Shown here piece by piece: positions 1 to 6,805 of a DNA stretch of 64,000 nt. The stretch's first letter is position 1, and every line of letters begins with the position of its first letter. This DNA comes from Acidobacteriota bacterium (GTDB taxonomy: Bacteria; Acidobacteriota; Blastocatellia; Pyrinomonadales; Pyrinomonadaceae): contig JAOAPY010000037.1 of NCBI GenBank assembly GCA_025463135.1, forward strand, positions 1-64,000, read 5' to 3'. Both the position numbers and the translations under genes were made by a program. The notes under the pieces are model-generated. The model was given only the letters and a program-made list of their open reading frames with translations, was not told where the DNA came from and did not search any database.

Positions 1-530
1 GATGGTGGAATCCGGTCGCTTACCGCTCCCGGCACCGACCTCATTACTCAACTCGCACCTCTTCGAAGGTAATGAGGTCAGTACCACCACGCGGTAGCGG
101 GTGGGTCTGCTCCCAACAAGATCGCTGCGCACAACCAAATCCTCTCGGCGTTATAGCTGCTCCATCGACAACCCACCCGCTACCGCGAGGTGGTACTGAC
201 TTCATAATGCCGAGGGTCACAGATCGCTTACGAGACCCCGTCGCTACCCGCTCCCGGTACTGACCTCATTACTCAACTCGCACCTCTTCGAAGGCAATGA
301 GGTCAGCGCCACCACGTGGGTCGTGAGGTCCGTCGGATCAGCAGTATGAGGTCAGTACCACCACGCGGTAGCGGGTGGGTCTGCTCCCAACAAGATCGCT
401 GGGCACAACCAGATCGTCTCGGCGTTATAGCTGCTCCGTCGTCAACCCACCCGCTACCGCGAGGTGGTACTGACTTCATACTGCCGACGGTCACAGATCG
501 CTCACGAGACCCGGTCGCTATTGCTCCCGG
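1..530. repeat. Tandem 273-bp repeat containing long inverted repeats
   Basis: The unit beginning near 75 is repeated beginning near 348 with high identity, and bases 1-74 match the end of the preceding unit (compare 241-347). Each full unit holds two 30-nt arms that are near-perfect reverse complements: 77-106 with 171-200, and 351-380 with 445-474, each separated by about 64 nt. The short ORFs that fall here are by-products of the repeat. A degenerate half of the same arm recurs at 10659-10691, beyond the tRNA/Ro60 island. Confidence 0.85.
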
Positions 531-704
531 TTCTGTAACAACCTTGACTAAAGGGCGGTCGGGTTTCGCCTAATAATAAACTGCGCCAGTGCTCCTGCTT
601 CTGCTCTTTGCGCTTGGCCCAAAAGTTCTTTTGATGCATGGGCAACTTTTCCTTTGCTTGATCGTATCAAAGGACAGCGAAAGAAACTTCGCAGTAAAAA
701 GTTC

Positions 705-734
705 TTGACACTTTCGCCGGACCTGACATATACA
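705..734 (+). promoter_or_regulatory. Sigma70-type promoter
   Basis: TTGACA at 705-710 and TATACA at 729-734 are separated by 18 nt, which is close to the housekeeping consensus. Transcription would start near 741. The first strong stop is the terminator at 1023-1077, so the promoter probably drives a short transcript of about 330 nt, with the tRNA array reached only by read-through. Confidence 0.5.
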
Positions 735-1022
735 TGTGGACCACGCGTTCAGAAGTGAAGAGCGCGAGTGAGTGAGAAAACTTCAATGACGACGAACATC
801 TTATCGAACTGGTCAACCAGAAAACACGCCGCCGCACGGCTCTATTTTAGCGGCATGCCGGGCGTCGCCTGTACCAGTCTGAGTTCGTCACTCGCCAATA
901 TTTTGGGCGGTCGACCCGGACAGGAAGCGACGACCGGATCCATAGATAGCCGTCACAGCAGGCATTAATTCGCGGGAGCGGCCTCCCGCTCCCAAATCTC
1001 AAAAATAAAATCGCGAGACTTT

Positions 1023-1077
1023 GAATGGAGCGGGCAGCTTCCCTGGGAGGCTTAAAGCCCCGCTCCATTCGTTTTTT
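1023..1077 (+). terminator. Rho-independent terminator
   Basis: A perfect 12-bp stem pairs GAATGGAGCGGG (1023-1034) with its complement at 1059-1070. It encloses a second small stem and is followed directly by G and six T (1072-1077). It fits the end of the transcript that starts near 741. Confidence 0.75.
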
Positions 1078-1468
1078 GACAATCGAAATACCTTTTTGCG
1101 AAGTAGCACAGACTTTAGTCGGTGATTCCTTTCCTCAACAAATTGAGCATTGGAACCAAAACGCAGACTAAAGTCTGTGCTACTTCGAAAGATGAAGGCA
1201 GGGAGCCTTCCGGATGACAACGCCGTGCTTTGCGAGAGTCCCGAGCGTCGCCATCCTCAGGAGAAGTGTGCCTCGAAGTGTTTCTTCATTGGCCCATCTC
1301 TCTGCCTTCATCATTTTTTTTAACACAAAAAAGATCGGATTGCATTCTGATTGGAGATTACCGAGATCTTTCTGATCTGAGATCGAGCATTGCCAATTGC
1401 TGATTTCTGATTGGCTCTTGCGCGAGAACCTTCTCCAATTCGCAATCCGAAATTCGCAATTCTTTTCT

Positions 1469-1556
1469 GCATGCGTGGCTCGAGCAGCAAAGGCATCTGA
1501 CTGTAAATCAGAAGTCCTCCGGGACTACGTAGGTGCAAGTCCTACCGCATGCACCA
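1469..1556 (+). tRNA. tRNA-Tyr(GTA)
   Basis: The acceptor GCATGCG pairs with CGCATGC and is followed by A and an encoded CCA. The anticodon stem is TCTGA/TCAGA with loop CTGTAAA (anticodon GTA at 1503-1505). A long class II variable arm is present, as expected for bacterial tRNA-Tyr. It is the first gene of the array. Confidence 0.93.
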
Positions 1557-1670
1557 GCCGATTGAAGACTTCAGATTGCTGAGTGCGGATTGGTTCTTGC
1601 GCCGGAACACTCCCGCAAGCGAGCGAATCCTCCAATTCGCAATTCGCAATCCGCAATCCGAAATTCCTGC
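1557..1670. repeat. Inverted-repeat spacer (Tyr-Trp)
   Basis: The left arm carries GATTG/GACTTC words and the right arm carries iterated AATTCGC/AATCCG words that are broadly complementary. The centre is TTCTTGCGCCGG. The same architecture precedes tRNA-Tyr at 1395-1468. Confidence 0.6.
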
Positions 1671-1745
1671 GGGGATGTAGGCTAACCGGCAAACCATCGG
1701 TCTCCAAAATCGAGATTCTCGGTTCAAATCCGAGCGTCCCTGCCA
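1671..1745 (+). tRNA. tRNA-Trp(CCA)
   Basis: The acceptor GGGGATG/CGTCCCT is followed by G and an encoded CCA. The anticodon stem is TCGGT/ATCGA with loop CTCCAAA, anticodon CCA. The D arm is weak, with only about two or three pairs, so this copy may be partly degenerate. Confidence 0.85.
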
Positions 1746-1754
1746 ACTATCTAT

Positions 1755-1842
1755 GGAAGGCCCGACAGCAGAGTGAGTCAAGCAGTCTTGAAAACTGCGG
1801 CGGCTTAGACCGTGTAGGGTTCGACTCCCTAGCCTTCCGCCA
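1755..1842 (+). tRNA. tRNA-Ser(TGA)
   Basis: The acceptor GGAAGGC/GCCTTCC is followed by G and CCA. The anticodon loop CTTGAAA gives TGA, and a long class II variable arm is present. It lies 9 nt after tRNA-Trp and 4 nt before the next tRNA-Ser. Confidence 0.92.
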
Positions 1843-1846
1843 TTTT

Positions 1847-1932
1847 GGAGATGTCGCCTAATTGGCATGGCAGCACCCCGCTAAGGTGTCGGGAGAAATC
1901 CTGTGAGCGTTCGACTCGCTCCATCTCCGCCA
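1847..1932 (+). tRNA. tRNA-Ser(GCT)
   Basis: The acceptor GGAGATG/CATCTCC is followed by G and CCA. The anticodon loop CGCTAAG gives GCT, and a class II variable arm is present. It sits only 4 nt after the CCA of tRNA-Ser(TGA), so the two must be cut from one precursor. Confidence 0.92.
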
Positions 1933-2039
1933 GAGCATTGCCGATTCCAATTCCGAATGCCAATTGGAGTCCACAGAAAAAGTCTTGTTGGAAAGCCAAA
2001 TCGTACTCGGCGATTGGCAATGCCAATCGAAAATGTCCG

Positions 2040-2117
2040 GGGCCTGTAGCTCAGCGGAATAAGAGCGGATGACTACGAATCATCAGGTCGCTGGTTCAAA
2101 TCCAGCTAGGCCCACCA
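2040..2117 (+). tRNA. tRNA-Arg(ACG)
   Basis: The acceptor GGGCCTG/TAGGCCC is followed by A and CCA. The anticodon loop CTACGAA gives ACG, which would need TadA deamination to inosine to read all of CGU/C/A. The T arm is GCTGG/CCAGC. It follows an inverted-repeat spacer of CCAATT/GGCAAT words (1933-2039). Confidence 0.92.
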
Positions 2118-2211
2118 ATCGAAAGGATGAAGGAAAAAGGATGAGGGATGGAGAAAGCAGGCGATGCGGCTTGCTTTCATCCTTCAGCCTTCATGTTTCA
2201 TCCTTGGTTTT

Positions 2212-2289
2212 GCCGGCGTAGCCCAAATGGAATGAGGCGCTAGTCTTAGAAACTAGAGCGTGGGGGTTCAAATCCCTCCGCCGGTACCA
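2212..2289 (+). tRNA. tRNA with anticodon TAG (Leu codon CUA) but a short variable loop
   Basis: The acceptor GCCGGCG/CGCCGGT is followed by A and CCA. The anticodon stem CTAGT/ACTAG encloses CTTAGAA (anticodon TAG at 2247-2249). Only five bases (AGCGT) separate the anticodon stem from the T stem GGGGG/CCCTC, so it is class I in shape. Bacterial tRNA-Leu normally has a long variable arm, so charging by LeuRS is uncertain. The spacer before it (2118-2211) is an inverted repeat of AAGGATGA/TCATCCTT words. Confidence 0.85.
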
Positions 2290-2373
2290 GATTGATTTCG
2301 GATTTCGGATCGCGGATTTCAGATTCCGCAATCCGAATTTCGCAATCCGAAATCGTCATCCCACAATCAGTAA

Positions 2374-2451
2374 GCGCGTGTAGCCCAAATGGTAGAGGCG
2401 GCTGACTTAAGATCAGCTTTGTGATGAGTTCAAATCTCTCCACGCGCACCA
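2374..2451 (+). tRNA. tRNA with anticodon TAA (Leu codon UUA) but a short variable loop
   Basis: The acceptor GCGCGTG/CACGCGC is followed by A and CCA. The anticodon stem GCTGA/TCAGC encloses CTTAAGA, anticodon TAA at 2408-2410. The variable region is short. The T stem is poor: only three of five pairs form around TTCAAAT. This is either a decayed copy or a non-standard tRNA. The preceding spacer (2290-2373) is an inverted repeat of CGGATT/AATCCG words. Confidence 0.8.
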
Positions 2452-2472
2452 GATGATTTCAGAGAGCGGAGT

Positions 2473-2549
2473 GGGGACGAACGCGAAATGGAAAGCGGGT
2501 TGACCTTCAATCAACTGATTTGCGAGTTCGAGTCTCGTCGTCCCCGCCA
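2473..2549 (+). tRNA. tRNA-Glu(TTC)
   Basis: The acceptor GGGGACG/CGTCCCC is followed by G and CCA. The anticodon stem GTTGA/TCAAC encloses CCTTCAA, anticodon TTC. It lies 21 nt after the previous tRNA and is followed by an inverted-repeat spacer of GAAGGATGA/TCATCCTTC words (2550-2694). Confidence 0.92.
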
Positions 2550-2694
2550 ACTCAAAAAGATGAAGTAGGAAGGATGAATAAAGCACGACTCTTATCCTTC
2601 ATCCTTCCACCCGGGAGCGAATGCTGAACGTGACTACATCCTGGAAATGTGTCCGTCACGCTCTATTTCTTGTCGCCCCTTCATCCTTGATTCT

Positions 2695-2772
2695 GTGGGT
2701 CGTAGCTCAATCAGGCAGAGCACCGCACTGTGACTGCGGCCATTGAGGGTTCGACTCCCTTCGACCCACCCA
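2695..2772 (+). tRNA. tRNA-His(GTG)
   Basis: The acceptor has the extra G at position -1 (2695) opposite C73, the His identity element, followed by TGGGTCG/CGACCCA and CCA. The anticodon stem CCGCA/TGCGG encloses CTGTGAC, anticodon GTG. Confidence 0.93.
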
Positions 2773-2783
2773 ACTTCAACCAG

Positions 2784-2897
2784 AAAGGAGGACCGTCAAT
2801 GTTCATAAATAATGACTATCAAGGAGGTAAACCAACATGAAGCAATAACGAACCCGCTGCCGCAATACCTGTAGGCAGCTTAGAAAGGAAAGACGTA
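2784..2897 (+). promoter_or_regulatory. Leader with two mini-ORFs, strong ribosome-binding sites and a hairpin
   Basis: AAAGGAGG (2784-2791) precedes a 13-codon ORF at 2799-2840. Inside it AAGGAGG (2821-2827) precedes a second ORF, ATG-AAG-CAA-TAA (2837-2848), whose start overlaps the first stop as ATGA. A GCTGCC/GGCAGC hairpin follows, then AAAGGAAAG ahead of the ATG at 2898. The layout resembles a translation-coupled leader. No regulator can be named from sequence. Confidence 0.5.
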
Positions 2898-3314
2898 ATG
2901 AGCGAAGAAGTAACCACGCGGTATCATGTGCGACGCCGCGAATTTCTCAACGCAGATCCGGACTTGCCTGCGTTCATCATCGGTATCGTCGAAGATACCC
3001 GCACGATTCCCGACGACGATCCCAAACAACGCTGGCATGACGGAACGATAAACCTCGATCTGGCAGACTGCTATCGGCGAGTCTCGTTCTGCTTTTACAT
3101 GTCCGACGCTGAAGAACGGGCGAACAGCCTGCAGAAGATTTCCCTGATCGCGGAAGTTGTAAACGCTGTGCGCGATGCAATTGCCCTGGAAGTCGAATCG
3201 ATAAATGCACGGCCGGCCAAAACGGTGCCGGTCCAAACTGAAACCGAGCCTGCGAAAACCAGCGAGTCGCAGGCTCCGGTCTTCACGTCCTACATAACAA
3301 CGCTGGGGCTGTAG
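2898..3314 (+). CDS. Protein of unknown function (138 aa) inside the tRNA array
   Basis: I do not recognise the family. The start ATG follows AAAGGAAAG at a normal distance. Residues 1-105 look like a compact globular domain, with a helical stretch around residues 75-100 (sequence NSLQKISLIAEVVNAVRDAI). The last 30 residues are Pro/Thr/Glu-rich and probably disordered. There is no signal peptide or membrane segment, so a cytoplasmic protein is expected. The stop codon TAG (3312-3314) lies inside tRNA-Asp, which starts at 3305, so the mRNA end and the tRNA overlap by 10 nt. Its place between tRNA-His and tRNA-Asp, just before rtcB, suggests a role in the same RNA-related island, but that is context only. 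Confidence 0.7.
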   Translation: MSEEVTTRYHVRRREFLNADPDLPAFIIGIVEDTRTIPDDDPKQRWHDGTINLDLADCYRRVSFCFYMSDAEERANSLQKISLIAEVVNAVRDAIALEVESINARPAKTVPVQTETEPAKTSESQAPVFTSYITTLGL

Positions 3315-3382
3315 CTTAGTTGGATCAAAGCGCTGCACTGTCGATGCAGAGATCGCGAGTTCAAGTCTCGTCAGCCCCGCCA
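3305..3382 (+). tRNA. tRNA-Asp(GTC)
   Basis: The acceptor GGGGCTG/CAGCCCC is followed by G and CCA. The anticodon stem CTGCA/TGCAG encloses CTGTCGA, anticodon GTC. The first 10 nt overlap the 3' end of the preceding CDS. RNase P cleavage to make the tRNA would remove the end of that mRNA. Confidence 0.93.
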
Positions 3383-3445
3383 ATAAAACGCGATCAATTG
3401 GAAATCGGCGATGGGAACTCGCAAATCACCTGGCGCATCAACTCA

Positions 3446-3562
3446 GTCCGACAAACTTCAGTTTGTCGTAACTTTACCAAAAAGCTGCCAACCCGCAATC
3501 ATCGCCACAACCCATGGCTGGCGGCCCCTATGCCACAATCGACAAACTGAAGTTTGTCGGAC
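3446..3562. repeat. Paired palindromic repeat CGACAAACTnnAGTTTGTCG
   Basis: Copies at 3446-3468 (GTCCGACAAACTTCAGTTTG...) and 3540-3562 are reverse complements of each other, and each is itself a palindrome. The pair forms a large hairpin just upstream of rtcB. Members of the same family occur at 5268-5352, 8113-8190, 31222-31283, 49361-49420 and 55201-55281. Confidence 0.8.
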
Positions 3563-3585
3563 ATTCTCAAGAAAGGAGGAACACA

Positions 3586-4764
3586 ATGCCTTACGAAAAG
3601 CTAACCATTGGTGGTGCTCACCGGGAAATTCTTTCCTGGGCCAATCACGGATTCAGCATTGAAGAGCAATCGATGCTGCGCAATGTTTCGCGTTTGCCCT
3701 GCTTGTTCAAGCACGTCGCGCTAATGCCCGACGCTCACTTGGGAAAGGGCAGCATGGTCGGTTCGGTCGTGGCCACCAAGGCAGCAGTCATTCCGGCGAC
3801 CGTGGGCGTGGATATAGGGTGCGGCATGATGGCCGTGAAGACCCCTTTCAAGAGCGGCATCCTCGACGGCAAGCTGAAAGATCTGCGACTGGCGATTGAA
3901 GAAGCAATTCCAGTCGGCTTCAGCGCCTACAAGGAGTCGGTTGACGAATCTTCGCGGTGGGACGGCTGGAGCGACTTTTACGAACTGCACAAGGGCGTGC
4001 ACGATCGCAAGAAGAGAGCGATGACTCAACTGGGCACGCTGGGTGGCGGCAACCACTTCATCGAAGTTTGTCTGGACACGGAAAACTCGGTTTGGTTGAT
4101 GCTGCATTCCGGCTCGCGCAACATTGGCAAGGAACTTGCCGAACGTCACATCGCAACCGCCAAAGGTTTGTGGCAGTTGTCGGACCTTCCGTCACCTGAT
4201 CTGGCTTACTTCATCCAGGGCACGCCGGAGTTTGCGGCGTACTGGAAAGACCTGAAGTGGGCGCAGGGCTACGCGATGAAGAACCGTGAAATCATGATGA
4301 CGCGTCTGTTGCAGGTCTTCAACAAGATGTTCAATCATCGCCTGGCGTTTCGTCCGGAACTGGCGGTCAACTGTCATCACAACTACGTTGCGCTGGAGCG
4401 TCACTATGACGAAGAAGTATTCGTGACGCGCAAAGGTGCAATCAATGCTGATAAGGATACATACGGCATCATTCCTGGTTCGATGGGTGCTAAATCATTC
4501 ATCGTCCAGGGTCGCGGGGCCGCTGAGAGTTTTAACTCCTGCTCTCACGGCGCCGGACGAAAGATGTCACGCGGCGCGGCCAAGCGGGCCTTTAGCAAGG
4601 ACGATTTGGAGCGTCAGACTTCAGGAGTTGAATGTCGCAAGGACGTAGGCGTGCTGGACGAAATTCCCGGCGCCTACAAGGACATCAAGCAGGTGATGAG
4701 AAACCAGAGCGATCTGGTAAAGATCGTCGCCGAGTTGAAGCAAGTGGTCTGCGTTAAGGGATGA
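3586..4764 (+). CDS. rtcB: RNA-splicing ligase RtcB
   Basis: RtcB seals RNA with 2',3'-cyclic phosphate or 3'-phosphate ends to 5'-OH ends, using GTP and Mn2+, and repairs or splices tRNA. At 392 aa it is close to the E. coli enzyme (about 408). Family motifs are in order: VDIGCGM (D76, C79), GGGNHF (H157), HSGSRN (H174), NCHHN (H264-H265) and SHGAGR, where H321 is the expected guanylylated histidine. I chose ATG 3586 because it follows GAAAGGAGG at 3571-3579; an in-frame extension to 3514 would run through the palindromic repeat. No archease gene is visible nearby. Its place inside a tRNA array and 3.8 kb upstream of a Ro60 gene matches the known association of rtcB with rsr and Y RNA genes in proteobacteria. 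Cytoplasmic. Confidence 0.96.
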   Translation: MPYEKLTIGGAHREILSWANHGFSIEEQSMLRNVSRLPCLFKHVALMPDAHLGKGSMVGSVVATKAAVIPATVGVDIGCGMMAVKTPFKSGILDGKLKDLRLAIEEAIPVGFSAYKESVDESSRWDGWSDFYELHKGVHDRKKRAMTQLGTLGGGNHFIEVCLDTENSVWLMLHSGSRNIGKELAERHIATAKGLWQLSDLPSPDLAYFIQGTPEFAAYWKDLKWAQGYAMKNREIMMTRLLQVFNKMFNHRLAFRPELAVNCHHNYVALERHYDEEVFVTRKGAINADKDTYGIIPGSMGAKSFIVQGRGAAESFNSCSHGAGRKMSRGAAKRAFSKDDLERQTSGVECRKDVGVLDEIPGAYKDIKQVMRNQSDLVKIVAELKQVVCVKG

Positions 4765-4802
4765 AAGCCCACGCATAGACAAAGGACGCGGGGACTGGGT
4801 AG

Positions 4803-5161
4803 GAATTGCGGATTGCGAATTGCGAATTTCGAATTTGAAGAGGCCGCGGCAGATGCCAACATGGGGCCACCATTTATTGCCGCCTTCAGCAAATCCGCAA
4901 TTCGCAATCCGCAATCCGAAATTCTTATGCATCGTTGGTCCAGACGGTTCAAGACGCGGCGTTGCCTGCGCTGAGACACCGGTTCGATTCCGGTACGATG
5001 CTCCAATCAAGAATTGCGAATCAAGAATTGCGAATCAAGAATTGCGGATTGCGAATTTCGGATTGCGAATTCGAAGAGGCCGCGGCAGATGCCAACATGG
5101 GGCCACCATTTACTGCCGCCTTCAGCAAATCCGCAATTCGCAATCCGCAATCCGAAATTCT
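4803..5161. repeat. Duplicated 121-nt inverted-repeat spacer flanking tRNA-Gly(GCC)
   Basis: The segment 4803-4923 recurs almost unchanged at 5038-5161, with tRNA-Gly(GCC) between the two. Each copy has arms made of GATTGCGAATT-type words and a conserved centre that includes GAAGAGGCCGCGGCAGATGC. Three further GAATCAAGAATTGC iterations lie at 5006-5043. Confidence 0.85.
4929..5005 (+). tRNA. tRNA-Gly(GCC)
   Basis: The acceptor GCATCGT/ACGATGC is followed by T and CCA. The anticodon stem CGGCG/CGCTG encloses TTGCCTG, anticodon GCC. The T arm ACCGG/CCGGT is good and the D stem is weak at about three pairs. Confidence 0.87.
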
Positions 5162-5185
5162 CCCTGCCAGGAGTTCCAACCTCTC

Positions 5186-5260
5186 GCGGATGTGATGTAG
5201 CTGGAAACATGTGAGTCTTCCAAACTCGCTTCGAGAGTTCGAATCTCTCCATCCGCTCCA
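5186..5260 (+). tRNA. tRNA-Gly(TCC)
   Basis: The acceptor GCGGATG/CATCCGC is followed by T and CCA. The anticodon stem TGAGT/ACTCG encloses CTTCCAA, anticodon TCC. The T arm is GAGAG/CTCTC. Confidence 0.9.
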
Positions 5261-5267
5261 ATCAAAT

Positions 5268-5352
5268 GTCCGACAAACTTCAGTTTGTCGTCGTTCCCCT
5301 AAGAAACCTTCTTACGAAAACGTCGACAAGCTTTTAAAGCATGTCGGACATT
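5268..5352. repeat. Palindromic repeat pair (Gly-Cys spacer)
   Basis: A CGACAAACT-family palindrome at 5268-5290 faces a degenerate reverse copy ending in ATGTCGGACA (5325-5352). It forms the spacer between tRNA-Gly(TCC) and tRNA-Cys. Confidence 0.7.
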
Positions 5353-5360
5353 CAAGACAG

Positions 5361-5436
5361 GCACGCGTCGCCAAGCGGCTAAGGCGCCGGATTGCAGATC
5401 CGGTATTCGTGAGTTCGAGTCTCACCGCGTGCTCCA
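5361..5436 (+). tRNA. tRNA-Cys(GCA)
   Basis: The acceptor GCACGCG/CGCGTGC is followed by T and CCA. The anticodon stem CCGGA/TCCGG encloses TTGCAGA, anticodon GCA. The T arm is GTGAG/CTCAC. Confidence 0.93.
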
Positions 5437-5850
5437 ATCTACCAGCCGCGTAGCGGCGAAATGTTTATAGACCCAAGCCGACAAAAATGCTCTCCAGCTC
5501 CGTCAGGAGCGAAATACTCATCCGCCCATGACTAAAGGACATTAAGAAGATGTCTGGGGCGATAAACATTTCGTGCCTACGGCACTGAAGACGCGCATGA
5601 ACTTTGGTGAGGAACCGAAGACGCGCGCTGCTGACGCGAAAACAGTTTCACCTTCAGGAGCGGTGACTCGCACCTTGCGAGTCGTACCTCACAACCGCTC
5701 TTGAATAAATCCACTCGCCACAGATGACCACAGATAAAAACGGATTGGCAAAACAACGCTGGGCCATATTCATCGTCAACTGCCTGCATCGTTCTTATCC
5801 GTCCTTATCAGTGTCCATCTGGGGCCAAATCCAACGAAAGGAGGTGCCGG
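5437..5850. other. Intergenic stretch between tRNA-Cys and the HNH gene
   Basis: I see no tRNA and no convincing CDS in these 414 nt. The longest ORFs lack a ribosome-binding site until the HNH start. Fragments such as CACAGATGACCACAG resemble low-level dispersed repeats (a similar word lies near 52190). Confidence 0.5.
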
Positions 5851-5853
5851 GTG

Positions 5854-6432
5854 ATGACTATCAACGGCCGAGTACTGCTACTCAATCAAACTTACGAACC
5901 GCTCGGCACCGTCAGCGTGGCCCGGGCAATCATCATGACGTTCAAGAACAGCGTCTATGTCGAGGAGTGGGACGGCGACCGCGTGCTGCGTTCGGCGCAT
6001 GATGAATTTCCTGTGCCGTCGGTAATTCGCCGGCGCACTTACATTAATATTCGTCGCCGCCGTGCGGCTGCGGGGATGAAGCGCCTGCGAATTTACATGC
6101 GCGACAAGTTCCGTTGCCAGTACTGCGGTGAAAAGAAAGCAGCCACCGCGCTGACCCTGGACCACATCATGCCGCGTTCGCGCGGTGGTGATAATGCTCC
6201 AGTTAACATCGTCGCGGCTTGCATCAAGTGCAACACGCGCAAGGGCAATCGCACGCCCGAAGAAGCACGCATGCCTTTGCTGACCTCGCAATCGGCACTG
6301 CGTGTGAAGCTCGAACGCGTCGTGCTTTGCCACTATGCCGAGGCCCGCAGCGAGTGGCGCAAGTACCTGTTCATGGATGTGCATGACGATCGGGACATCA
6401 TGGAGAAGGTGCGGCGGGAAGAACGGGCTTAG
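5854..6432 (+). CDS. HNH endonuclease
   Basis: A 192-aa protein of the common stand-alone HNH family whose N-terminus reads V/LLLNQTYEPLG. The HNH core lies at about residues 87-140: a zinc pair CQYC, the catalytic LTLDHIMPRSRGGDN (H104), and a second zinc pair CIKC followed by NTRKGNRTPEEA. Such proteins cut DNA with a single divalent metal; the specific target of this family is not known to me. The start is ATG 5854 or the adjacent GTG 5851, with AAAGGAGG at 5837-5844. It lies between tRNA-Cys and tRNA-Phe and has the same strong ribosome-binding site as rtcB and the 2799 leader ORF. It could act as a homing-type nuclease that moves the array, or be a cargo gene. Confidence 0.92.
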   Translation: MTINGRVLLLNQTYEPLGTVSVARAIIMTFKNSVYVEEWDGDRVLRSAHDEFPVPSVIRRRTYINIRRRRAAAGMKRLRIYMRDKFRCQYCGEKKAATALTLDHIMPRSRGGDNAPVNIVAACIKCNTRKGNRTPEEARMPLLTSQSALRVKLERVVLCHYAEARSEWRKYLFMDVHDDRDIMEKVRREERA

Positions 6433-6556
6433 ACCGTAATTGGCCTTGGCCTTTGGTCTTTGGTTTTTGTCAGCGTTTGGGAGCGACTAGCCTGGGAGGA
6501 TCTCTCAAACTAAAGAACCACAAACAGTCAAAGACCGAAGGCCAAAGACCAAATCC
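6433..6556. repeat. Inverted-repeat spacer (HNH-Phe)
   Basis: The arms are iterated GGCCTTTGGTCTTTGG on the left and its complement CCGAAGGCCAAAGACC on the right, around a centre containing GGGAGCGACTAGCCTGGGAG. Confidence 0.75.
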
Positions 6557-6631
6557 GGTCGGATAGCTGAGATGGATTAGCGCGGGTTTGAAGAACCCGA
6601 AAGGTTGGTTCGATTCCAACTCCGACCGCCA
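6557..6631 (+). tRNA. tRNA-Phe(GAA)
   Basis: The acceptor GGTCGGA/TCCGACC is followed by G and CCA. The anticodon stem CGGGT/ACCCG encloses TTGAAGA, anticodon GAA. The T arm is GTTGG/CCAAC. Confidence 0.93.
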
Positions 6632-6805
6632 AGAGCAAGAATGAGGGACGAAGCTGAGGAAGAGCGACGCGGGAAGAAGGACACGGAGACGCGGAGACTG
6701 GGCGACACGGAGATGTTTGGCGCAGGACAATTCTTTCACCGCGTCTCCGCGTCTCACAATCTCCGCGTCGGTTCTTCATCCTTCATCCTTCATCCTTTGA
6801 TTATC
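6632..6805. repeat. Inverted-repeat spacer (Phe-Val)
   Basis: The left side has GACACGGAGACGCGGAGAC words and the right side has the complementary CGCGTCTCC words, then TTCATCCTTCATCC. The same vocabulary returns in the spacers at 6882-7091 and 7558-7660. Confidence 0.7.

Larger units (their letters stand above)
545..1468. other. Intergenic leader to the tRNA array, no convincing gene
   Basis: This 0.9-kb stretch holds a good promoter (705-734), a terminator (1023-1077) and an inverted repeat with arms near 1100-1120 and 1162-1184, whose core word is also seen at 14846-14872. A last inverted repeat of iterated GCAATT/CGAAATT words lies at 1395-1468, just before tRNA-Tyr. A GTG ORF at 768-968 (66 codons) has no clear ribosome-binding site and no recognisable family, so I do not call it as a gene. 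Confidence 0.5.

Noticed and set aside
1-530. CRISPR array
   Set aside because: Repeat units are 273 bp long with long inverted arms and near-identical spacers, and no cas gene is present.
768-968. 66-aa ORF downstream of the 705-734 promoter
   Set aside because: GTG start without a ribosome-binding site and no recognisable sequence. A non-coding transcript is equally likely.
5437-5850. A tRNA-Pro gene to complete the set
   Set aside because: I scanned this and the other gaps for a TGG, GGG or CGG anticodon arm next to a T arm and found none.
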